From positions 1 to 39,253 of the forward strand of contig QMPV01000006.1 of assembly GCA_003648765.1 (NCBI GenBank): a stretch of 39,253 nucleotides of DNA, written 5' to 3'. Below the pieces are notes generated by a model that saw only the letters and a program-made list of their open reading frames with translations, did not search any database and was not told the DNA's origin. Below, in pieces: positions 32,068-39,253 of this stretch (position 1 is its first letter; each line of letters starts with the position of its first letter). Source of the DNA: Candidatus Aminicenantota bacterium. GTDB lineage: Bacteria; Acidobacteriota; Aminicenantia; Aminicenantales; Aminicenantaceae. A program made the translations under genes and the position numbers.

Positions 32068-34635
32068 TTATTTTTCAGGTGTCTTTTCTGCTTCGGGGTG
32101 CTTAACGTATTTATCAAAGAAAGCTAACCACCTGGCCCAGAGGTCGAAATAAGTCTCCAGACAACGCGGGCCATGGGATTCAAAAGGATAAATATAGAGA
32201 ACGGCTTTTTTACCCAATCCGGTGAGAGCCTGAATCATTCGTTCCGACTGAATGAGAAAGGTGCCCGTATTGTTATCCTCGGCTCCATGATACATGAGGA
32301 GAGGCGTTTCCAGATGGTCGGCTTCAAAGAAAGGTGACATTTCAATATAAATATCCTGGGCCTCCCAGATAAACCGCCGTTCATTCTGGAAAGTCATAGG
32401 GGTTAAGGTGCGATTATAAGCCCCGTCGCCGGCGATACCCGCTTTAAAGAAAGGGGTATGAGCCAGAATATTCGCTGTGGCGAAGGCGCCGTAACTGTGC
32501 CCCCCGTGGCCGATCCGGTCGACATCAACATAACCTAGGGCATCAACCTTGCGGATGGCGGCATACATCGAATCCACCAGATGAGCAATATAGTTATTGT
32601 TGTACTGATTACCCTTGCCGATAATCGGAATATCGGGAATAACCACGGCATAACCCTGAGTCAGCCAAATCTGGGAGGCATTCCGGGTACTGAAATGACG
32701 GAAAGCATTGAGATTATAAGAACGAATCACCGAGCGCTTATATTCCTTAAATGATTGATATTCACGAGGATAGGTCCAAAAGACCGCCGGGACTTTCTCT
32801 CCTTGGTGATAATCCAGAGGGAGAAGAATCCAGCCATGAATCTCCAATCCGTCTCGCCGTTTAAAGGTAAAGTGTTCCCGCCGGGCGGCGGTTATTTCCG
32901 GATAAGGATCCTTATTGGCGGTTAACTGCTCTTTAACTTTACCCTTCTGCCAGAGAAAACAATCAGGGAAATCCGTGGGGCTTTCCCGCTGGATAACTAC
33001 TTCTTGGAGATTATCATCAAGGGGAACCAACGGCTGTTCAAAAACATCGGCTGAGCCTTCAAAAAGGCGGACCTTTTTCCCTGTTTTAATTTCAATTCGG
33101 TCAATAAAAGGCCTGGGTTTCAAATCTTCCTGATATCCCCTGCCCTGGAGATAGACTTTCTTCTTATCGCAGCTTAGGAGAACGTAAGAAAGTCCATTGG
33201 CCGTTCGCCGGGTCAGCACATCGCCCGGATGGTGGAGAAGATCATTGGGGTCTATATCTTTCACCAGAGTATAAGCTCGGGGGGGACGGCGTCGGAGGTC
33301 GTAGGCGACAATCTCCTGGCGGGTCTGATCGGCTTCATTCCGGCCGCTCAAAGTGGCTACGGCGAAAGAGCCATCTCTGGTTAAATCAACACTGATAAAT
33401 CTTTTTTCTGTAGCTACCAAAGTAATAGCTTGATCCAGTTTAAAAGGTGATGGAAGGAACATTAATCTGTCTTTGCGCTTGCCTTTAGCCTCCTTTTCTT
33501 CTTCCTCTTTTTTGGCTTTTTCTCGCCAGAGGAAAATCAAACCTTTCCCGTCGGGCCGCCATTTCACGTCGCGGGGAAGATCCTCTGTCGGTCCTCTGTC
33601 CCGGGACATGGCTTCCTGAAGAGGTGTTTTCCGAATAGTGGAAATTACTCGGCCAGTATCGTCCAATACTTCCAGAACTCGAGGAAAACTGCGAAAACTG
33701 ACAATGTAGGAAAAGGGTTCGGTTAACCGCTCAGCTAAGATAAATTTTCCATCAGGACTAACGGAAAGACTCATAAACATGCCCGGTTGCCCGATATAAC
33801 GGGGAGCTTGTCCTGGATAGAGAATAGCCAGCTGGGAAGTAGTGTAATATTTAAAGAGTTCCTGGTCGTAAGGTGTCCGCAGCAGGAAAGGGAAAGTGCG
33901 CGTAGGTGTGGGTTTGGAACGCGTCCGGCGAATAAGAGGAGTTGTGGGAATAGCCGGAGGTGAGGGCTCCGGACCTCGCTCAGGCGGGACAAGTAAGGTC
34001 ACTAGACTGCCGTCAGGCCGCCATTGTAACATCTCCGAGGGAGGACCACTGGTGCGTCGGTAGTAACTGCGCACGCCGCTCAAGGTGGCCATCACCCAGG
34101 CTTCTGAGACGGGTTGAGCCTCGCCGGTGGCCACATCCGCCACCCATACCTGAGTGCCCTTTTCCAGATGAGCCAGAAAGGCAATTTTTTTCCCATCAGG
34201 AGACCAGACAAAATCCGAGACAAGAATATCCGGTGGCAGTTTCACCGCCCACGTCTTTTTCTGCCGAAGAGAGTAAATCCTCAAGCCTTTAACTCCGTAA
34301 GTGGACAGCCGCCACTCGCGGTTAACGTCCGGACAAAATTCCAGCATGGCTAAACGCAAAGTCCGTTGAGTCATCCGGGCCAGAGAAGAAAATTCCTGGC
34401 GGACAGGAATAAGAAAATGGTCTTTATCAGGACTCAAATTGACTAAAACATCATAATGTCTATCCCGGGTTAATAACTCTTGAACTTCCGCCGGTGGTTT
34501 GAGATACGCTTCCTGATAGAGAATCTCTTTCTCATTTTTCTCTTTTTCTCCGGCCAGCGCCACCTCTCCCAGAAAAAGAGAAACCACCAGGAAAAAGATG
34601 AAAAATTTAAAGGGAGATAGTTTAAGCCTGGTCAT
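32068..34635 (-). CDS. Secreted S9D-type (glutamyl endopeptidase-like) peptidase
   Basis: The 855-aa exported prolyl-oligopeptidase relative has a signal peptide (FFIFFLVVSLFLGEVALA), a long beta-propeller region (about 60-590, with WSPDGKKIAF, WRPDGS, VSPDGKFILAE, WRPDGKGLIFLW) and an alpha/beta-hydrolase domain with Ser714 (GGHSYGAF), Asp787 (HGAEDNNTG) and His821 (FESHG). The blocks AGIAGDGAYNRTLTPMTFQNERR and NNTGTFLIQSERM are characteristic of subfamily S9D, which includes the chloroplast glutamyl endopeptidase, so cleavage after Glu is plausible. There is one low-complexity insertion (KAKKEEEEKEAKGKRK). AAGGAGG precedes the ATG. It is the first gene of a minus-strand cluster with citF. 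Confidence 0.92.
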   Translation of the reverse strand: MTRLKLSPFKFFIFFLVVSLFLGEVALAGEKEKNEKEILYQEAYLKPPAEVQELLTRDRHYDVLVNLSPDKDHFLIPVRQEFSSLARMTQRTLRLAMLEFCPDVNREWRLSTYGVKGLRIYSLRQKKTWAVKLPPDILVSDFVWSPDGKKIAFLAHLEKGTQVWVADVATGEAQPVSEAWVMATLSGVRSYYRRTSGPPSEMLQWRPDGSLVTLLVPPERGPEPSPPAIPTTPLIRRTRSKPTPTRTFPFLLRTPYDQELFKYYTTSQLAILYPGQAPRYIGQPGMFMSLSVSPDGKFILAERLTEPFSYIVSFRSFPRVLEVLDDTGRVISTIRKTPLQEAMSRDRGPTEDLPRDVKWRPDGKGLIFLWREKAKKEEEEKEAKGKRKDRLMFLPSPFKLDQAITLVATEKRFISVDLTRDGSFAVATLSGRNEADQTRQEIVAYDLRRRPPRAYTLVKDIDPNDLLHHPGDVLTRRTANGLSYVLLSCDKKKVYLQGRGYQEDLKPRPFIDRIEIKTGKKVRLFEGSADVFEQPLVPLDDNLQEVVIQRESPTDFPDCFLWQKGKVKEQLTANKDPYPEITAARREHFTFKRRDGLEIHGWILLPLDYHQGEKVPAVFWTYPREYQSFKEYKRSVIRSYNLNAFRHFSTRNASQIWLTQGYAVVIPDIPIIGKGNQYNNNYIAHLVDSMYAAIRKVDALGYVDVDRIGHGGHSYGAFATANILAHTPFFKAGIAGDGAYNRTLTPMTFQNERRFIWEAQDIYIEMSPFFEADHLETPLLMYHGAEDNNTGTFLIQSERMIQALTGLGKKAVLYIYPFESHGPRCLETYFDLWARWLAFFDKYVKHPEAEKTPEK

Positions 34636-35257
34636 TTTAAGCCTCCTTGACTTAACTCCAAAAATCAGCCTTTTGTTTAAAAGAATTGTTGTCAGACTTT
34701 AAAATCATTTGACCGAAAACTACCACGCTGACTGCCTGGTAAAATAAGAGTGTTTTAGGAACAGGCTCTGGATTTTGAGCGGTGGGGAAAAGATAACAAG
34801 AAAATTTTCTGTAATCAACCCACTCATCGAGAGGGACTATTTACCACATCTCTCTGAGTAAGTCAAAAAGTAGAAATCCTTTCCTTAGATAAAGAATCAA
34901 GATGGTACCTTTTTCCTCTGTTCTTCCGGCTGATTTTCCATGTTTCTGAACTTGCAACCTTGAAACATCTCTAAATCATAGTTGTCATTTCTTTACTTTT
35001 TTCCCTAAAAGGAAGAATAAATTAAATTATTGATTTCCTGAAATCGAATAAGAAATCTGTCAGGTTTAAAAGTTATTTAAAGCAAATGGACACCTCCATT
35101 AAATCAACCTTGACCTCTCAGATAAAATCATTTTTTCCTGCTTCTCCCTTGAGGCTCAGCCAAGCTCGGAGGAGAAAACATCCAAAAACAAGGTCTATCT
35201 ATTGATGCAGCCTTTCTCTTCTGTTATCTTAACTCCAGATTCTCAATTTTTAAAATA
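34636..35257. other. Divergent intergenic region
   Basis: This is the spacer between the S9D peptidase and GT39-like genes. It carries a probable promoter for the latter near its right end. I see no ORF, repeat or strong hairpin elsewhere. Confidence 0.5.
35202..35230 (+). promoter_or_regulatory. Possible promoter of GT39-like gene
   Basis: TTGATG (35202-35207), 17 nt, TATCTT (35225-35230). The expected start is near 35237, giving a ~21-nt leader. No Shine-Dalgarno sequence precedes ATG 35258. Both boxes match consensus in four of six positions only. Confidence 0.35.
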
Positions 35258-37693
35258 ATGGCTGACCTAACAAAAAGAATATTTCCTGCCTTGGGGCTTT
35301 CTCAACAAGGCCAAATTCTTTTAGGTGGTGAGGCCTCTGGCTTGGCCACTCTCCTTTTTCATCAGACTCTTCTTCATCAAAAAATTTTTCAATGGCCCTG
35401 GCTAGCTCAACTAGCAATTTATCTTTTCCTTCTGCTTTTCTCTTTCAGCTTACTTGTTCTTGGGCTATCTTTTCTCGAAAGAGAATTCTCAGAAAGTAAT
35501 CCTTTAAAACTTCTCCTCAGTCTCTCTCCCTTATGTCTCGCTCATGCTCTATGGCTAGGACATGTTTATTTTCTTCACGACTTTCGTGCTGAGTTAACTT
35601 GGAGTATCCTCTGGGGCATAATTTTTATACTTATCATTATTAAACCCATATCCGGAACTCCTCGCCCGTTGAACAAGATAGTCCGAAACTGGTCAAACCT
35701 AAAACCGAAAACAATGGCCTTTCTCCTGGGCAGCGGTGTCCTCATTGTTTACAACATCATCTCCATAGGAATAATTACTCCTTCTTGCCCTCTTACTGGA
35801 GACGAACCTCACTATCTCCTCATCACTACCAGCCTTCTTCAAGACCGAGATACAGATCTAGCCAATAATTTCCAAAACAAAGATTACTTAATCTTCTATC
35901 CCGGCCAATTTTCGCCTCATACTTTTCCCGGTCGAAAGAATGGGTCAGCCTATTCACGTCATGGCCCGGGCCTACCTTTGTTGCTTTTACCCACCTTGGT
36001 TCTTGCTCGCCAAATCGCCCCTGTCTTTCCAAGTAAAAATTCTTTCAGAAAAATAACCATCTGGCTTAGTCGCTGGCCGATAACTCTATTCTCAGCTCTC
36101 TTGGTTAGTTTCTTCTTCTTAGTGATAGTTAAAATCTTTAATCACAAAACTTTGTCCTTCTTTCTAGCTCTATTCTTTGGCCTCAGTCCCCCTCTAATTT
36201 TCTATTCCTACTTAATTTATCCTGAAATACCAGCAGCTCTAATCCTGTTAATCTGTTTTTGGATTTCGATTTCTAGAGAGAGAACATCTTTCCTCACCTG
36301 GAAAATACTTATCGGTAGTCTGGGTCTGGCCTTTCTTCCCTGGTTAGGAGTGAAATATATTCCCCTGACTGTAGTTGGAATTATAATTCTGGGGGGATAT
36401 GGCCTCACCTCTCTCCGCAAACAGAGGAAGACAAGATTTCCTGCCCTAATTGCTTTTTTCTTACCTTTGGTTCTCTCGGGAAGTTTTTTAACTCTCTACA
36501 CTTTGAAAATTTACGGTAGTTTCTCGCCCGTTTCCTTTTATCGAGGGACCACTCCAGGTGAACATATCTCCCACTTCTTCCACTTTTCTCCTCTAGAATT
36601 CTTCCGCTGTGCATTAGGGTATTTTTTTGATCAACGAGCTGGACTTCTCCCCTATAACCTTATTTTCTTTTTGACTCTGGCCGGGGCCTTTATTTTTATT
36701 AGAACCAAGTTAAAAATATTTTTACCCCTCCTGGCATTTTTGGGCTCTTATTGGGGGTTCACTTCTCTAGGATATTACTGGGGAGGTTACTGCCCTCCAG
36801 GACGAACCTTGTTACCCTTAATCTGGATATTCTGGCTTCTGGTAACAGCTGCAATAGTCAACCACCGGCCTTTGACTCGACTCCAAAAAGCAATTTTTAT
36901 TTATTTATTTTCATTGACTTGTCTCCTGACCGGCACCGTTTTAACTCACCCTGAGTTTCTCTATCACCTTAATTTGTCCTTCTCTTTCAATTCGGAAGGC
37001 TTGGTTAGTCATCTTTTCCAAGCTTTAAGCAATCATTTTATTAATTTCACTCTATTAATCCCTCATCTCTCCTCTCTTTCTCTCTTTAATCCTTGGAGCC
37101 TGGCAATCTGGATAATGACTTTAGGGGTGATTACTGTTGTTTTCCGTCCCTTCACCCACTCAGCCAAAGCTCACTTTCTCTCTCCAATGAGCATCGCCCA
37201 CCAGATATCTCTTCTTCTTTCCACCTGGTTGATAATCGGACTCATTTCAGTCTATGCTTTTTTTGATATCCACCTAGATAAAATTTGTTCTGAGCCAGGT
37301 AGGTTTTGGGTAGTCTATGCTCAAGACAAAAATTCTTTTGGACCAGAAGGGGGTGGCCTCTGGGTAAGAGGTAAAAGCAAGGCCGATTTTCTTCTTCAGA
37401 GCTCAGGTAAAATTACTAACCTAAAATTAAAGCTTACCTCTCCTGTCCCCATGATGGTGGAAATTCGGCATGGATATACCTTTAGAAAAATAAAACTTCA
37501 TCCTCAGCAATCTCAAGAAATCGCGTTCTCTCGGCCTTCGTTAGTCTTTTTCCCCTGGAAAAAGCACTTCTACTATCCGCTTACGGTTAAAACTAACCAG
37601 GGTTTCTTTCCTTTCCGCCTCCATAAAACAAGCACCGATCGTCGTTGGCTGGGAGTTTTCCTCCAGCTAACTCCCTCAAAAAAACGTCACTAA
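35258..37693 (+). CDS. GT39/PMT-like polytopic glycosyltransferase
   Basis: The 811-aa GT-C fold protein has about 13 membrane spans. The first large extracytoplasmic loop carries TGDEPHYLL (about residue 178), an acidic catalytic-type motif of GT39/ArnT-like enzymes, followed by YSRHGPGLPLLLLPTLVLA, a typical second block. These enzymes move a sugar from a polyprenyl-phosphate donor to protein or lipid outside the membrane. A C-terminal ~130-aa soluble region (from GRFWVVYAQDKNSF) looks beta-rich and is expected in the periplasm; I do not recognise it. The acceptor and donor are unknown. The gene converges on the MOP-like transporter, with 168 bp between them, and has no operon partner. Confidence 0.72.
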   Translation: MADLTKRIFPALGLSQQGQILLGGEASGLATLLFHQTLLHQKIFQWPWLAQLAIYLFLLLFSFSLLVLGLSFLEREFSESNPLKLLLSLSPLCLAHALWLGHVYFLHDFRAELTWSILWGIIFILIIIKPISGTPRPLNKIVRNWSNLKPKTMAFLLGSGVLIVYNIISIGIITPSCPLTGDEPHYLLITTSLLQDRDTDLANNFQNKDYLIFYPGQFSPHTFPGRKNGSAYSRHGPGLPLLLLPTLVLARQIAPVFPSKNSFRKITIWLSRWPITLFSALLVSFFFLVIVKIFNHKTLSFFLALFFGLSPPLIFYSYLIYPEIPAALILLICFWISISRERTSFLTWKILIGSLGLAFLPWLGVKYIPLTVVGIIILGGYGLTSLRKQRKTRFPALIAFFLPLVLSGSFLTLYTLKIYGSFSPVSFYRGTTPGEHISHFFHFSPLEFFRCALGYFFDQRAGLLPYNLIFFLTLAGAFIFIRTKLKIFLPLLAFLGSYWGFTSLGYYWGGYCPPGRTLLPLIWIFWLLVTAAIVNHRPLTRLQKAIFIYLFSLTCLLTGTVLTHPEFLYHLNLSFSFNSEGLVSHLFQALSNHFINFTLLIPHLSSLSLFNPWSLAIWIMTLGVITVVFRPFTHSAKAHFLSPMSIAHQISLLLSTWLIIGLISVYAFFDIHLDKICSEPGRFWVVYAQDKNSFGPEGGGLWVRGKSKADFLLQSSGKITNLKLKLTSPVPMMVEIRHGYTFRKIKLHPQQSQEIAFSRPSLVFFPWKKHFYYPLTVKTNQGFFPFRLHKTSTDRRWLGVFLQLTPSKKRH

Positions 37694-37861
37694 TCTTTCC
37701 TAGCCCCGCAATTATCCATAATTTTTATAAGTTAATTACTAAAATTTCTCCTAACTTCAACTAAAATCAAAAACTTTCTTGGCAACTCTAGAAAAACCAC
37801 TCCACTCAATCAAAAATGGACATCTCCTCTGACAATAATTCCCTCTTGAAATAAATTATCC

Positions 37862-39187
37862 TTAAGCCGCTTCGAATTTAAAGGCTCTTTTCACGATCAT
37901 AATGGGATAGATAAGATAAACATCAGCCAGAAATCGGCCTAAAATCATAGCCATGGCTGCGGCAATAATGCCAATAAAATTAAGACTGTGAATCGTCAAC
38001 AAGAGAACACTAACAATGACTCCCACTTCAATTCCGGTAGCCACCGTAATGGGTTTGGTTACATGGTGACGAACCAAATAAGCTCGGAAAAAAGAAAGAA
38101 GCACAGTCAGAGCGGGTAAAAGCACCAGAATTCTGGTTGGCCATAAAGAAAAACGAGCCAACTCGGGAACCAATCCCGAGACCTTCTCAAACCAAAGGAG
38201 AGAAAGAGGAGTAAAAGCTACGAGCATGAGACTACCTGAAGCGAAAGCTCCCAGGCGGAAAGCAAATTTTTTTAAAGCCCCTAAATTTTCGTCCCTATCC
38301 CCTAAAAGAGCAATGCCCACTTCCTGAAAAGAAAGGCCCATACTTCTAAAGATGAAAACCAAAGAATTAATTACAGGTAAAACAGCTAAGGATTCCAGGG
38401 CCATTCGACTGTGCCCCAGAAAAAAAGTCACCAGAGGTTGGACCCCCAAAGCTAAAATCGAAGTCAGGGCTAAAGGATAATAAAAATGAAAAATTCGTCG
38501 ATATTTTAATTCCTTTTTGTGGGCATCATTACTCTTCTGCGTTCGGAGTCTGTGAACCGAACTATGGGCCATAAAGCGGCTGGCTATTGCTTCAGCAGTT
38601 ACCCCAGCTGAGAGAGCCAAACCTCCAATTGTAGCTCCCTCTAGAGGAAAATAACGAGCCCCAATCAAGGCCACCCCCATCATGGACAATACTCGGGTAA
38701 CTGTCCCGTAGGCCACTCGTCGGGTCAAGCCCCGGCTGATGAGAATACCCTGGTAAAAACGCCGGTAGCCGATGGCCGCCGGCCAGGGAAGCAGGGCCAG
38801 GACCGCCTGATGAGTGCGCCGGCTGACCTCTAAAGGCAAACCGATAATGCCTCTGGTTATATAATTAAAAAGAGGGGGGACCAAAAGAAGAAGCAGAATT
38901 AAAGTCAAACCTAAATTCAGACCATAAGTAAAATTCCTTAACCGAACAAAGCTTTGATTATCTTTAACCAAGGCCGTAGAAGCACTCATAATCATAATAA
39001 TCGGTGCTTCCACCAGCACGGCAAAAGAATAAGCTACCCCATAAGCAGCCAGATTTAATTCGGGAGAAGCCAGGCGGGCAATCACCGCTGCCAGAAACGG
39101 TCCTTCCGTGGCCATCATTAACCAAGTGGCGGCCATGGGAAACCAGAGTCGGAAAATCTCCGCCTGGGTGAGAGGTCTATCCTTCAT
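37862..39187 (-). CDS. MOP-superfamily (MATE-like) membrane transporter
   Basis: The 441-aa protein has about 12 membrane spans in two similar halves, each starting with a long amphipathic helix (FRLWFPMAATWLMMATEGPFLAAVIARL and IFHFYYPLALTSILALGVQPLVTFFLG). Blocks such as EAPIIMIMSASTALVKDNQSF and SMGLSFQEVGIALLGDRDENLGALKKF recall MATE/MOP proteins. Assignment to drug efflux, lipid flipping or anion export is not possible from motifs. A well-formed promoter lies immediately upstream near the window edge, and no Shine-Dalgarno sequence is evident. The gene is complete. Confidence 0.7.
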   Translation of the reverse strand: MKDRPLTQAEIFRLWFPMAATWLMMATEGPFLAAVIARLASPELNLAAYGVAYSFAVLVEAPIIMIMSASTALVKDNQSFVRLRNFTYGLNLGLTLILLLLLVPPLFNYITRGIIGLPLEVSRRTHQAVLALLPWPAAIGYRRFYQGILISRGLTRRVAYGTVTRVLSMMGVALIGARYFPLEGATIGGLALSAGVTAEAIASRFMAHSSVHRLRTQKSNDAHKKELKYRRIFHFYYPLALTSILALGVQPLVTFFLGHSRMALESLAVLPVINSLVFIFRSMGLSFQEVGIALLGDRDENLGALKKFAFRLGAFASGSLMLVAFTPLSLLWFEKVSGLVPELARFSLWPTRILVLLPALTVLLSFFRAYLVRHHVTKPITVATGIEVGVIVSVLLLTIHSLNFIGIIAAAMAMILGRFLADVYLIYPIMIVKRAFKFEAA

Positions 39188-39221
39188 GGCTGTTCAGAAA
39201 AAAGAGGAAAATAAGCTTAAG

Positions 39222-39250
39222 ATTATACAAATTATAAGTTAAGTTGTCAT
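39222..39250 (-). promoter_or_regulatory. Promoter of MOP-like transporter gene
   Basis: Minus strand ATGACA (39250-39245, 5/6), 17 nt, TATAAT (39227-39222, 6/6). The expected start is near 39215, with a ~28-nt leader. A second TATAAT-like box overlaps just upstream. Confidence 0.6.
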
Positions 39251-39253
39251 GAA

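Overview
The window is a 39 kb chromosomal segment from an uncultured-type bacterium with AT-leaning DNA (GC in the low-to-mid 40s by eye). The content resembles Candidatus Aminicenantes or another Acidobacteriota-related lineage: several secreted S9/S10 serine peptidases, a large exported BNR/VPS10-type protein, a membrane-tethered HTH regulator, and a GT-C enzyme with a TGDEPHY motif. This assignment is inference from gene content, because there is no rRNA or other phylogenetic marker. I found no tRNA, rRNA, CRISPR array, prophage or intact transposase.

Layout. 0.4-1.7 kb: membrane-anchored HTH regulator (-). 1.7-2.9 kb: repeat-rich gap. 2.9-7.4 kb: housekeeping genes (SurE, a COG2426 membrane protein and a PflX-like radical SAM protein with back-to-back promoters, a DUF3014 protein, and an RRM-FKBP pair). 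7.6-9.5 kb: gamma-glutamyltransferase-family protein. 9.5-10.3 kb: second repeat copy and a purine microsatellite. 10.3-11.5 kb: PAS/HisKA_2 histidine kinase. 11.9-19.1 kb (+): two secreted serine peptidases (S9, S10), then a permease, a 52-aa membrane protein missing from the ORF track, an M14-like zinc hydrolase and a secreted DUF6305-like protein. 19.1-21.3 kb (-): EIIA(Ntr)-like protein translationally coupled to a CPA2 antiporter. 21.9-24.5 kb (+): lipoprotein aldose 1-epimerase and a GT-A glycosyltransferase resembling mannosylglycerate synthase. 24.5-25.7 kb: largest repeat copy and a strong hairpin. 25.7-34.6 kb (-): S9D peptidase, CitF, Nnr and a giant BNR protein. 35.3-39.2 kb: a GT39-like membrane enzyme converging on a MOP/MATE-like transporter.

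How the genes fit together. The window points to a proteolytic, peptide-scavenging life. Envelope-located S9, S10, S9D and GGT-family enzymes would release small peptides and amino acids, and the 15.7-19.1 kb cluster looks like a dedicated uptake/deacylation module. That cluster is the best candidate for an undescribed system: the permease starts almost at its transcription start, the 52-aa gene shares TAATG with the hydrolase gene, and a secreted DUF6305-like protein follows.

Non-coding structure. Three copies of a degenerate element built around GGTGTCwGACACC palindromes lie in the three repeat-bearing gaps. Several sigma70-like promoters are readable. One of them (TTGACA-16-TATAGT, before the COG2426 gene) fires essentially at the ATG, which implies a leaderless mRNA and corrects the ORF-track start. 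All functions are read from motifs; no searches were run.
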